Shown here: piece after piece, positions 18,601-26,515 of the stretch
How the letters are laid out: the number at the start of each line of letters is the position of its first letter
Numbering within the stretch: position 1 is the first letter of the stretch
Program-made: the position numbers and the translations under genes
DNA from: an uncultured Clostridia bacterium
GTDB lineage: Bacteria > Bacillota > Clostridia > TANB77 > CAG-465
Reading direction: 5' to 3'
Length of the DNA: 40,001 nucleotides
NCBI GenBank assembly: GCA_934130595.1
Contig: CAKOYF010000012.1
Location: 1-40,001 of the forward strand
Notes under the pieces: model-generated
Told to the model about the DNA's origin: nothing
Seen by the model: the letters and a program-made list of their open reading frames with translations, nothing else
Databases searched by the model: none

Positions 18601-20085
18601 TTAATCCAAGACAATGAAATACCATTTACGTTAGAGTATAAAGGTCAAGAAGTAGATATATATGAGAAAAACATGGATTATCTAGATATTAGACAGAAGT
18701 TTAACTTAAATATTAGTAAAACTTTTGAAAAATCAATATATGAAGGACTACTAAAAGATGCATATAAAGATGTTCAAATAGGAGTTTATACAAGAGAAGC
18801 TTTAAAGGACTATGCTGGAAAAGAAGTAATAGCTAAAGATAAATTAGTAGATATAATAAAGATAAATAGTGATGGTATGTCAGAAGGAAATTATGATTTA
18901 CCAATAGGAAAATATTATTTAAAAGAAAAAGCAACAAATGAAAATTATGTTTTAAGTGATAAGACTTATGATTTCGATATAGTAAGTACAGATAATACAA
19001 CACCTGTAATAGATATACAAGTAAATGAAAATATAACTAACGAATTAGGAAAATTAGGAAAATTTAAACTATATAAATATGCAAAAGAAAACAAAAATAT
19101 AATTGAAAGAATAGTAGATTTCTTTAATGGTGATACTGTTGATAGAACACATGCATTAGAAGGTGCTAAGTTTAAATTCTATTATGATGATAATGGAGAA
19201 CCGAAAGAGTTAATCACATCTAATGGTGTGGCAGAATATACAACAGATGTAAATGGAGAAATTAATATTGAAAAATTGCCATTTGGTAAATATTATTATA
19301 GAGAAATATCTGCACCTAAGGGATATGAAATAGATGATACTTTATATCCATTTGTAATAACTAAAGATTACGTCGAAGAGCCTTTAAGAGTAGAAGTCTC
19401 AAATAAACTAATAGATATAAAATTATTTACTAAAACAGATGCTTTTAATTCACAAGTGATTCCAAACTGTGAATTTGAAATATTAAATGAAAATAAAGAG
19501 GCAATATATAAAGATAAAACAGATGAAAATGGTGAGCTTTATATGCCTATTGATTTATTAGAAGTAGGAAAGATATATTATTATAAAGAAACAAGTGCAC
19601 CACAAATATATGATATAAGTGATGAGTTACATGAATTTTCTCTTAATGAAGATGGAACACTTACAATATCTAAGGTAGAAAATATAAGAAAAACTAAGAC
19701 TATAAAACTAACTAAGACAGATTTACTAGGAGGACAGAAAATACCAAATTGTAAATTTGTACTAAGAAGTTTAGAAACAGATTATAGTGTTGAGGGAACA
19801 ACAGATGAAAATGGTGAGTATTATTTTGAAAATATTCCGTATGGAGAATATACATATACTGAAATAAGTGCTCCTAAGGAATATAGAATAGATAAGACCC
19901 CACATAAATTTACAGTAAATGATGAATCAAATGAGATAAATGTAAGTGATGAAATGATAGTTAATACATCAGATATAAATGTTATGCTATTTACTATTAT
20001 ATTAATTGCAAGTATTATAGGAATAGGTATAATAATTTATAAAAAAAGAGATGAAATAATGTCAAAAATAAATAGTAAAAAGTGA
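15610..20085 (+). CDS. Giant surface adhesin: thioester domain plus SpaA/Cna_B repeats
   Basis: About 1491 residues from ATG 15610. An upstream in-frame ATG (15595) is part of the GGAGG ribosome binding site. A signal peptide (about 1-26) is followed by a thioester (TQXA) domain. Cys64 in KAYCLEM and Gln108 in RQAVIW are placed to form the internal Cys-Gln thioester used for covalent attachment to host surfaces. From about residue 290 come some eleven SpaA/Cna_B-like beta domains. Their starts resemble LEIKKTD or LKIVKRDAE and their ends resemble GKYTITET or PKGYEI, which is consistent with Lys-Asn/Asp isopeptide bonds. The end is VNTSDIN (1451-1457), a membrane segment and a Lys-rich tail. 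It is paralogous to the next gene. Confidence 0.9.
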   Translation: MKAKRYFFIILISFLLAFMPSKVIALTSGAAKFDTLYISIPEHDAVYGRPALYYYTLDGAKAYCLEMAVKVVKTNYEGYPYSDPRIAYALVADHGYTYNEAANFQIRQAVIWALLGQINIENLQPGDPGCVQAAKNLYYAAASYSGNVGNPSVSTSTIDFNIEGMQYVSNPITVGKGDNNNYYDISLNGFPGGTYITDMSGNSMQTGGITWDSTFQVRIPLEVITYDINTIDMYANGVGEVYNTTTAYNATEKRSQILLSAATAQSTGSNLTRINLARSIIAVGNLEIKKTDNYGEPIAQTTFQITNGNITKTQVTDSNGIARFTDLPAGTYTITETSAANGYFNDKVDISAKVITGITITANKTNKDATGIVKIVKRDKETGNVSQGDASLENAVYKIYAREDIYAQNKKNLLFSKGQQVAQLTTGGDGTSNTANLPLGKYYFKEESASEGYNLNTEEVDFSLDYDNQYKEFVEKTFTSEETVKKNNIEIIKKLQRTDSSPQMNLSGAKFSATLKSDRTKVYYSNVTDDNGYCIIKNLPYGVYEIEEVQVPDKALKIDNFEVNIDQDSSERGPYRYTKENVAKKMQITIFKEDKETGRITQGDARLEEAEYTIYRDEALTDAVETVTIRKQDDGSYKATTGNYLVGTYYIKETKRPIGYLADETIYKVEKNAAEQTQEFSYHEITSTEMVEKGNIYIVKYKDNNTNFDNGSTTKDPATGVELTLTLNSNPDKKYTAVINDIGYAEFLDIPYGKYTITETKSLEFVDIMDPQDVFIAKDKQQFHYIVQDPRRQRNLKIVKRDAETQSVIPLSGATFKVWDVSQNRYIKQTYNYPTPVEIEEFVTTSDGTLVLPEGLIPGEYELQEVTAPYGYTINDIRASFTIDATTPEEPEYQKTITVDFVDTAQKARVIVFKKGEVLTGSTKEGEITRPKYEEKGLQGVEYTVTASEDIVTPDGTVRMKKGETVTFITDESGIGKSQELYLGKYTIKESKTKNGYLIQDNEIPFTLEYKGQEVDIYEKNMDYLDIRQKFNLNISKTFEKSIYEGLLKDAYKDVQIGVYTREALKDYAGKEVIAKDKLVDIIKINSDGMSEGNYDLPIGKYYLKEKATNENYVLSDKTYDFDIVSTDNTTPVIDIQVNENITNELGKLGKFKLYKYAKENKNIIERIVDFFNGDTVDRTHALEGAKFKFYYDDNGEPKELITSNGVAEYTTDVNGEINIEKLPFGKYYYREISAPKGYEIDDTLYPFVITKDYVEEPLRVEVSNKLIDIKLFTKTDAFNSQVIPNCEFEILNENKEAIYKDKTDENGELYMPIDLLEVGKIYYYKETSAPQIYDISDELHEFSLNEDGTLTISKVENIRKTKTIKLTKTDLLGGQKIPNCKFVLRSLETDYSVEGTTDENGEYYFENIPYGEYTYTEISAPKEYRIDKTPHKFTVNDESNEINVSDEMIVNTSDINVMLFTIILIASIIGIGIIIYKKRDEIMSKINSKK

Positions 20086-20096
20086 TAAAAAATGAA

Positions 20097-20138
20097 AAAG
20101 AAGATATGCAAATATACAGCATATCTTCTTTGTTTTTT
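20097..20138 (+). terminator. Rho-independent terminator after first surface protein
   Basis: 13-bp stem AAAGAAGATATGC / GCATATCTTCTTT with a 9-nt loop, then TGTTTTTTT. It separates the two surface genes into different transcripts. Confidence 0.9.
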
Positions 20139-20220
20139 TACTATGTGAAATATTGATGAAATTTGTTTGTAACAAAATGTAATAAATAATTGCAAAAAGT
20201 CAAATTTTAAATTTATGTGG

Positions 20221-20249
20221 TTGAAAATAAAAAATCTTAATGATATTAT
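20221..20249 (+). promoter_or_regulatory. Promoter of second surface protein
   Basis: TTGAAA, 17-bp spacer, TATTAT. The leader is about 60 nt and ends in a purine-rich GAGAGGGAGAGG ribosome binding site. Confidence 0.75.
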
Positions 20250-20316
20250 GTTAGTATCAGAAAATAAATAAATTTTATTTTTTGGGAGAAAAATAAAAAA
20301 GAGAGGGAGAGGTTAT

Positions 20317-23300
20317 ATGAAATTAAGTAAGCTTAAATACGTATTTGCTTTTGTATTATTAGTTGCAATTTCAGTAGTAAGCACTAATGTTCAAGCAAGT
20401 ACAATGCCTGTAAATGGACAAATAAAGATAAGCACTATAATTGCATCACAACTTCAAGGAATTGAAGATGGAGACGATCCTTCAGCAGTTGTTGTAGACA
20501 AATCAGTAACATCTTTTAATACTGAAAAGAATGTAACAGTGCTAGGAGTATCTATGAATCCTGTACAAGCATATACTTTAAAAGTAAAAAGTGCTGGTGC
20601 AAGTATGAAAGCTTATACTTTAAATCCAGGAACAATTGCAGAGCAAGATGCAGAATTCGAATATGCTGGAACTAGTTCAAATGTAAATGTAGGACTAGGA
20701 CTTGCTTTTGGACTTAATGCATTAAATGCAACTCAATTAGAAAATCAAGCAGCTTTAGATAATTACAGTAAAGCATATTCTTATGCAACACAATTATACG
20801 TTTGGTTAGCAAACGCAAATAAATTAGGAACAGCAGATGAAACAGCTGCTAAAGCTACATTAAGCGGAAATGAAGTATCTTTATATGCATATATAGATAA
20901 TTCAGTAAAACAAGCTAAATTAGCTCCTTCATATACTTATGGTTCTGAAGCAGAAGCTGTAGCTCATCCAATAGAAATGGGATGGAATGAAGCAAACCAA
21001 AGATATGAAATAACAAAAACAGATCTTAACGGTCTTGATACAATGGCTTTAGTAAACCTAGCTATTCAACCAGGTTCACAAATTAGCTATAGTAAAAATG
21101 GAAATGAAATAACTTTCTATTCTACTGAACAAGTTGGATCAGTAACAAATCCTGCAACAGTAAAAGTTACAAAATCTATAAATGGTGGTAGATATGTAGC
21201 TGGTGTTGCAACTCTTAAAGACGGATCTAACAGTCTTACATATTTAACAGGTGCTGCATACAATGCAGATACATACTATGTAAGTTTCTATACTAATGCT
21301 TTAAGAGTTAAAGTTCAAAAAACTTTAAAAGCAAACGACGCTAACTCTAAAACTGGTGACGCAACAGTTGCTGGTGCTAGATATGGTGTATACTCAGATG
21401 CTGGATGTACTAAATTAGTACAAGAATTAGTAACAGATGAAAATGGTGTTGCTTATACAAATCCAGTAGAATTTAAAGATTACTATGTAAAAGAATTAAG
21501 TGCATCTGAAGGATGTAAAATAAATAATGAAGTATTAACTGCATCAGCAGCTTCTGCAACAACTGAAGCTAATGGTCAAAGAGTAGCAGTTGTATCTTCT
21601 AAAGAAGATGTTATTTATGGTGGATTTAGAATGATAGTTTCTAACAGCCCAGATTTAAGTGGAAACACAACAAAAGTTCCATCAGTAGGATCTGAAATAA
21701 CATTAACATTAGATAGTGATCCAAGTCAAACATATGTAAAAACAGTTGACGAAAATGGATATGTAGACTTTACTACAATTCCTTATGGTCACTATACAGC
21801 AACAGAAACAAAAAGACCAAATGTAACTGGTAGTGATAGATTAGATCTTATGGATCCAATGGGAATATTCATTAACCAAGAAAAAACATTTATCTATTCA
21901 AAAATAGTTAACACTGAAGTAGCACAAAGATATGTAAAAATTATCAAACGTGATGCTGAAACAGGAAACTTAGTAACTGGTAGTGAAACTACATACAAAG
22001 TTTTAAACTCTAAAGGTGAAGTTGTTTCTCAAAAAACAATGTATCCAAAAGAGCAAGAATTAGATCAATTCGTAACAGCAGATAAAAATGGAATTTACGG
22101 ATATGTTGTATTACCTGAAAAATTACCAGCAGATACTTATACAGTATATGAGGTAAATGCTCCAGAAGGTTATTATAACCAATCAAAAGCTACAGGAAAT
22201 CCAATAGCAACATTTACTGTAACTCCAAACTCAAAAGATGATTACGATAGAAATCAAATGGTAGAAGTTGAAACTCAAAACAAAGCTCAAAAAGCTGTTT
22301 TAAACATTAATGTTACAGGTACTGCTTTAACAGGTACTAATGTTCAAGAAGCTTATGGACAAAAAGATGTTAAACGTCCTGCATACAAATCAATTTCTAT
22401 ACCAGGAGCAGAATGTCAAGTAATTGCAAATGAAGATATTGTAACAGGAGATGGTACAACACATTATAAAAAAGGTGATGTAGTATACACTGGTACAACA
22501 GATGCAAGTGGTAAATTAACTACTAAATTATATTTAGGTTCTTATACAGTTAAAATGACTAAAGCACCAGAAGGATATGTTCTTGATGCTACAGAAAGAA
22601 CTGTAGAAGCAACTTACCAAGATCAAACAGTTGAAGAATACACACTTCCAACTCAAGCTTACACATTAACAAGACAAGGATATGAATTAGATGTAACTAA
22701 AGTATTCAGTGGTCTAAACTTCTACAAACAAGGAGAACAAGACAAAGTTGAAACTATAGATTCTGAAGCATATGCTGATGTTATTGTAGGAATATATGCA
22801 GCTGAAGATATTGCTAATGTAGCAGGAACAGTTGTAATTCATAAAGATGATTTAGTAGATGTTGTAATCTTTGATAAAGATGGAAATGGAACATTCAATT
22901 CTGAATACCCAATGGGTAAATTCTATGCTAAAGAAATAGCAACAAATGAAAATTATCAATTATCAACTGAAAAATATGCATTTGAAACTAAACCAACAAA
23001 CAATACTGATGCTATGTTCAAAGTAAGCGTTGGAGAAATTGTAAACGAATCATTAAAAGTTACAAAATTAAATGTAACAAAAATTGAAGAAATTGAAGAA
23101 ATTAAAGAAATTAAATTAGAAGGACCAACAACAGTATTACAAAAACTAGCAACATTTGCAGAAGGATTAGTAAATGGAGTTTTAGGACAAGGTGATGAAT
23201 ACACTGATGTAACTAGACTTGCAGATGCAGAATTTACAGTATTATACTATGATAATGGAAAATATTATCCATTACTTGAAAAAGTAAATGGTGAATTTAA

Positions 23301-24114
23301 AGAAGTTGTTCGTACAACAGATGAAAATGGTGAATTCTCAATTGACGGACTTCCATATGGAATGTACGCAGTAAAAGAAACAAAAGCACCAAGATATTAT
23401 GATATGAATACTAGATTATATACATTTGAATTATCAAGAACAAGTCAAGAAGCTGAATTAGTTCTACAAGATGCACGTACTTTAGTTGATGCTGAAGTAG
23501 TTGTTGGTGATGAAGATGGAAACAAATTAGCTGGTGTTACAGTTAAATTAGTAGATCCTGAAACTAACAAAGTAGCTTATGAAGCTGAAACTGATGAAGA
23601 TGGTGTTGCTGAATTCCCACAAATCAGAGCTGGTAGATATATCAGACAAGTAGCTGATTTAGAAGAAATGTATGTTACACCTGAAGCTAAAGAATTATAC
23701 TTAGAAGATGATGAAAATGTAACTGTTGACGAAGTAACTGTTAAATTTATAACAGGTAAAATCTTAATTAATAAAACAGATGATGAAACTGGTGCAGTTG
23801 TTCCAGGATGCTTATTCAAAATAACAAATGAAGCTGGTGAAACAGTTGTAGAAGAAAGAACAGATGATAATGGTCAATTATTAGTAGCTGGTTTAAGATA
23901 TGGAAAATACTATGTTGAAGAAACTGAAGCTGCTGAAGGATATGAAAAATCTGATTTAGTATTTGAAGTATCAATTACTGAAGATGGACATGTTTACACA
24001 GTTGACTTTACAAATGTTCCAACTGGAGATATCGCTGTAGCATTATATGCTATAATAGCTCTAGTATCTGTAGCTGCAATAACAGTAACTGTTAAAAAAT
24101 TAAGAAAAAACTAA
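20317..24114 (+). CDS. Large SpaA/Cna_B-repeat surface protein, pilin-like
   Basis: 1265 residues. A signal peptide (about 1-27, ending VQA) is followed by an Ala/Thr/Ser-rich N-terminal region with no thioester Cys-Gln pair, then several SpaA/Cna_B-like domains. From about residue 445 it is collinear with the preceding protein (shared VKIIKRDAETG, TNENYQLS, RTTDENGEFSIDGLPYGMY). A pilin-like YPK (Lys578) occurs where the paralogue has YPT. The C-terminus is NVPTGD (1233-1238), a membrane segment and a Lys/Arg tail, fitting a variant sortase signal. Codon choice is richer in GCT, GGT and CGT than in its neighbour, suggesting higher expression. No sortase is in the window. Confidence 0.88.
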   Translation: MKLSKLKYVFAFVLLVAISVVSTNVQASTMPVNGQIKISTIIASQLQGIEDGDDPSAVVVDKSVTSFNTEKNVTVLGVSMNPVQAYTLKVKSAGASMKAYTLNPGTIAEQDAEFEYAGTSSNVNVGLGLAFGLNALNATQLENQAALDNYSKAYSYATQLYVWLANANKLGTADETAAKATLSGNEVSLYAYIDNSVKQAKLAPSYTYGSEAEAVAHPIEMGWNEANQRYEITKTDLNGLDTMALVNLAIQPGSQISYSKNGNEITFYSTEQVGSVTNPATVKVTKSINGGRYVAGVATLKDGSNSLTYLTGAAYNADTYYVSFYTNALRVKVQKTLKANDANSKTGDATVAGARYGVYSDAGCTKLVQELVTDENGVAYTNPVEFKDYYVKELSASEGCKINNEVLTASAASATTEANGQRVAVVSSKEDVIYGGFRMIVSNSPDLSGNTTKVPSVGSEITLTLDSDPSQTYVKTVDENGYVDFTTIPYGHYTATETKRPNVTGSDRLDLMDPMGIFINQEKTFIYSKIVNTEVAQRYVKIIKRDAETGNLVTGSETTYKVLNSKGEVVSQKTMYPKEQELDQFVTADKNGIYGYVVLPEKLPADTYTVYEVNAPEGYYNQSKATGNPIATFTVTPNSKDDYDRNQMVEVETQNKAQKAVLNINVTGTALTGTNVQEAYGQKDVKRPAYKSISIPGAECQVIANEDIVTGDGTTHYKKGDVVYTGTTDASGKLTTKLYLGSYTVKMTKAPEGYVLDATERTVEATYQDQTVEEYTLPTQAYTLTRQGYELDVTKVFSGLNFYKQGEQDKVETIDSEAYADVIVGIYAAEDIANVAGTVVIHKDDLVDVVIFDKDGNGTFNSEYPMGKFYAKEIATNENYQLSTEKYAFETKPTNNTDAMFKVSVGEIVNESLKVTKLNVTKIEEIEEIKEIKLEGPTTVLQKLATFAEGLVNGVLGQGDEYTDVTRLADAEFTVLYYDNGKYYPLLEKVNGEFKEVVRTTDENGEFSIDGLPYGMYAVKETKAPRYYDMNTRLYTFELSRTSQEAELVLQDARTLVDAEVVVGDEDGNKLAGVTVKLVDPETNKVAYEAETDEDGVAEFPQIRAGRYIRQVADLEEMYVTPEAKELYLEDDENVTVDEVTVKFITGKILINKTDDETGAVVPGCLFKITNEAGETVVEERTDDNGQLLVAGLRYGKYYVEETEAAEGYEKSDLVFEVSITEDGHVYTVDFTNVPTGDIAVALYAIIALVSVAAITVTVKKLRKN

Positions 24115-24142
24115 TTAATAGTTTAATATGAAAATTTTAAGT

Positions 24143-24177
24143 AAAAAGAAGGATTCGTTTTGAATCCTTCTTTTTGT
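24143..24177 (+). terminator. Rho-independent terminator after second surface protein
   Basis: 14-bp stem AAAAAGAAGGATTC / GAATCCTTCTTTTT with a 5-nt loop. Confidence 0.9.
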
Positions 24178-24189
24178 TAATTTTAGAGG

Positions 24190-24218
24190 TTGACTTTCTT
24201 TTTTAGAAAATATAAAAT
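24190..24218 (+). promoter_or_regulatory. Sigma-A promoter of the phosphatase-like gene
   Basis: TTGACT, 17-bp spacer, TAAAAT. Confidence 0.75.
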
Positions 24219-24273
24219 TTAATAAATGAATTGTATAGCAACATATGTATTATTAAAAAAAAGGGGAGATAAT

Positions 24274-24777
24274 ATGGAATTAAGAGTAAGTTCGATAAAA
24301 AATGCTGAATATGATTTACAAAAAACAAAAAATAATGTAAAAGTAATAATAATTTCTTCTTATGACAAGGATATTAAGTTTATACTACCAGAAAACAAGC
24401 TGATTTTAAACTTTGAAGATACAGAAATTCCAAGTAAAAATGCTTTTAATTTAATGTTAGCCAAAAAAATTCATGATTTTATAAATACTATTGATTTCAA
24501 TAAATATAAATTATATATATGCTGTGATTCTGGTGAATCAAGAAGTGCAGCTGTTGCATGTGCTATATTACGAAAGTATAAAGAAAATGAGAATGTGATT
24601 TGGAAAGATTATAATTATCATCCAAACATTTTAGTATATGATATTTTATGTAAGGAATTTGGACTAAGAAATTCTAAACTAAGATTAAAATATAAAAAAT
24701 ATATTAATAAAAAGGCATTAAGAGATAAAATTAATAAAAGTAGAATTAAAAATAAAAAAGTAGTTAAAAATTTTTAA
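24274..24777 (+). CDS. Dual-specificity/tyrosine phosphatase-like protein
   Basis: About 167 residues from ATG 24274, 6 nt after AGGGGAG. An in-frame ATG at 24226 precedes that site and is less likely. The P-loop CX5R of protein tyrosine phosphatases is seen as YICCDSGESRSAAVACAIL, with Cys84 as nucleophile and Arg90. An Asp near 49 (NFEDTEI) could be the general acid. The C-terminal 30 residues are Lys/Arg rich. Small proteins of this kind dephosphorylate proteins or nucleotides; the substrate is unknown. It lies after the surface genes but on its own promoter. Confidence 0.8.
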   Translation: MELRVSSIKNAEYDLQKTKNNVKVIIISSYDKDIKFILPENKLILNFEDTEIPSKNAFNLMLAKKIHDFINTIDFNKYKLYICCDSGESRSAAVACAILRKYKENENVIWKDYNYHPNILVYDILCKEFGLRNSKLRLKYKKYINKKALRDKINKSRIKNKKVVKNF

Positions 24778-24781
24778 CTAC
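24760..24781. repeat. 22-bp perfect palindrome over two convergent stop codons
   Basis: GTAGTTAAAAA followed by its reverse complement. It contains both the TAA of the phosphatase gene and the TAG of the small basic gene. It could fold as an 8-9-bp hairpin from either strand, but there is no long T run, so its role as a terminator is uncertain. Confidence 0.8.
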
Positions 24782-24945
24782 CTATATGAATCAAAAAGTT
24801 TTTTATCCTGTAGCTTTTGGCTTTTACGGTTAAAATCCTTTTTAGATTTATGTGCCCCTGCACCTGTCATTTTGCAAGTGGCAAAAGGAGATCTTACCTT
24901 TTTCATCATGTCATATGTGTTAAAAGTAAGTTTTTCCTTTTTCAT
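24778..24945 (-). CDS. Small basic protein of unknown function (55 residues)
   Basis: Short frame beginning MKKEKLTFNTYDMMKKVRSP and ending DKKLFDSYR. It has an excellent GGAGGTGAT ribosome binding site 7 nt before the ATG and a consensus promoter at 24999-25027, so it is very likely expressed. It has 15 Lys/Arg-rich positions clustered after a central TGAGAHKSKKD stretch. No membrane segment is present. Its TAG directly abuts the TAA of the convergent phosphatase gene. No family was identified. A nucleic-acid or ribosome-binding role is only a guess from the charge. Confidence 0.75.
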   Translation of the reverse strand: MKKEKLTFNTYDMMKKVRSPFATCKMTGAGAHKSKKDFNRKSQKLQDKKLFDSYR

Positions 24946-24998
24946 TATATATCACCTCCATAATTATTTTTTGGTATTGTTGTATGAAACTCAGTAAT

Positions 24999-25027
24999 AT
25001 TGTAACATGTAATTTACATAAAGTCAA
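24999..25027 (-). promoter_or_regulatory. Sigma-A promoter of the small basic protein gene
   Basis: On the minus strand: TTGACT, 17-bp spacer, TACAAT. The leader is about 45 nt. Confidence 0.8.
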
Positions 25028-25100
25028 CAAAGCTTGAATTATCAAAAAATAAGAATAGAATTCTTTAAATGTAAAATTATACTAATATGGACTAAAAATT

Positions 25101-25125
25101 AAAAATTTGAGCCTTTTTGGCTCAA
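25101..25125 (-). terminator. Second terminator downstream of cobB
   Basis: Stem TTGAGCC / GGCTCAA with a 5-nt loop. On the minus strand it is followed by a T-rich tract. It lies in tandem with the terminator at 25134-25162. Confidence 0.7.
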
Positions 25126-25133
25126 TTAAGCAT

Positions 25134-25162
25134 AAAAAAGCCAAGCTTAAAATAGTTTGGCT
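25134..25162 (-). terminator. Terminator of cobB
   Basis: Stem AGCCAA / TTGGCT, read on the minus strand and followed by six T. It overlaps the cobB stop codon. Confidence 0.75.
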
Positions 25163-25889
25163 AAATTTCTTTAAAAACATTACCTAAAGAATCATTAATT
25201 ACTAAATCAGCATTATTATCGAATAAAGTTTTTTCTTTGTTAATTAGAACAATATATTTTCCCTTAAAATAATGTAATAAGTATGAAGCTGGATATACAG
25301 CAAGAGAAGTACCTCCAATAATAAGCATATCACATTGAGATATATCCTTTAAAGCACTATCATATACACAATTATCTAATGGTTCTTCATATAAAACAAC
25401 ATCAGGTTTAATTATTGCACCACAAATGCTACATTTTGGAACAATATCTTTAGAATTAAATATATATTCAGCATCATAAAAATGATGACATTTTGTACAA
25501 TGATTTCTAAGTATACTTCCATGCAACTCATGTACTTTTTTTGATCCTGCTTTTTGATGTAGACCATCTATATTTTGAGTTACTATAGATAGTAGTTTTC
25601 CTTGTTTTTCTAAATTTGCTAAAGCATAGTGAGTAATATTAGGGTTATATTTTAAAGAATTTAATTTTTCTTTATAAAATTTATAAAACTCTTCTGTATG
25701 ATTAATAAAAAAAGTGTGACTTAGAATTTGTTCTGGTGGATATTTATATTTCATATTATAAAGTCCATCTTTACTTCTAAAATCTGGTATTCCGCTTTCT
25801 GTTGATACACCAGCTCCTCCAAAGAACACTATGGAGTTACATTCATTAATCATATCTTTTATTTTTAGTATTTTTTCTTTATTTTCCAT
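25161..25889 (-). CDS. cobB: NAD-dependent protein deacylase, sirtuin
   Basis: 242-residue Sir2 protein that removes acyl groups from lysines using NAD. The NAD-binding GAGVSTESGIPDFRS is at 25-39, TQNIDGLH at 104-111, and the catalytic His123 in ELHG. A Cys4 zinc site is formed by Cys131, Cys134, Cys153 and Cys156. The late GTSLAVYPAS motif is present. GGTGAT precedes the ATG. It is a single-gene transcript, divergent from cysE. The length is normal for bacterial class U or III sirtuins. Confidence 0.96.
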   Translation of the reverse strand: MENKEKILKIKDMINECNSIVFFGGAGVSTESGIPDFRSKDGLYNMKYKYPPEQILSHTFFINHTEEFYKFYKEKLNSLKYNPNITHYALANLEKQGKLLSIVTQNIDGLHQKAGSKKVHELHGSILRNHCTKCHHFYDAEYIFNSKDIVPKCSICGAIIKPDVVLYEEPLDNCVYDSALKDISQCDMLIIGGTSLAVYPASYLLHYFKGKYIVLINKEKTLFDNNADLVINDSLGNVFKEI

Positions 25890-25906
25890 AATAAATCACC
25901 ACATAA

Positions 25907-25935
25907 ATTATATCATAATATCAAAAATAAAATAA
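25907..25935 (-). promoter_or_regulatory. Probable promoter of cobB
   Basis: On the minus strand: extended -10 TGATATAAT with a poor -35 (TTATTT) 17 bp upstream. Confidence 0.45.
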
Positions 25936-25962
25936 GAGCATAAGATATAACAGGTGATTTTT

Positions 25963-26505
25963 ATGAAGAAAAAAGATAATTTTTTTGTTTCGTTATATAA
26001 AGATGCAAAAAATATACAGCAAAAAGATCCGGCTACTAAAAACATATTTGAAGTAATATTACTATATCCAGGATTTCATATTTTAATTTTCCATAAAATA
26101 GCACATAAATTATATAATCTTAAAATGAAATTATTAGCTAGGATAGTGTCACAAATAGGTAGATTTTTTACTGGAATTGAGATACATCCAGGAGCAATAA
26201 TAGGAAAGAGACTTTTTATTGATCACGGTATGGGAATTGTTATAGGAGAAACTGCACAAGTAGGTGATGATTGTACAATTTATCACGGAGCAACACTTGG
26301 AGGAACAGGAAAAGATAAAAATAAAAGGCATCCAACTATTGGAAATAATGTTTTAGTTGGAGCGGGAGCAAAGGTGTTAGGACCAATTTTAATAGGAGAT
26401 AATGTTAAAATTGGAGCAGGCGCAGTAATTTTAAAACCAGTTCCATCAGATGTTACTATTGTTGGAGTACCTGGAAAAATCGTAAAAAAGAAGCAGCCAA
26501 ATTAG
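25963..26505 (+). CDS. cysE: Serine O-acetyltransferase
   Basis: 180 residues from ATG 25963; the GTG at 25954 is inside the AGGTGA ribosome binding site. The enzyme makes O-acetylserine from serine and acetyl-CoA, the first step of cysteine synthesis. Features are GIEIHPGAIIGKRLFIDHG with the catalytic Asp87-His88 pair, VIGETAQVGDD, TLGGTGKDKNKRHP and left-handed beta-helix hexapeptide repeats to the end. It is the short Firmicute form with a reduced N-terminal helical part. No cysK is adjacent. Confidence 0.95.
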   Translation: MKKKDNFFVSLYKDAKNIQQKDPATKNIFEVILLYPGFHILIFHKIAHKLYNLKMKLLARIVSQIGRFFTGIEIHPGAIIGKRLFIDHGMGIVIGETAQVGDDCTIYHGATLGGTGKDKNKRHPTIGNNVLVGAGAKVLGPILIGDNVKIGAGAVILKPVPSDVTIVGVPGKIVKKKQPN

Positions 26506-26511
26506 GCTGCT
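26484..26511. terminator. Bidirectional terminator between cysE and the DUF4230-like gene
   Basis: Stem AGCAGCC / GGCTGCT with a 6-nt loop. On the minus strand it is followed by TCTTTTTT; on the plus strand the T tract is weaker. The cysE stop is in the loop. Confidence 0.8.
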
Positions 26512-26515
26512 AAAT

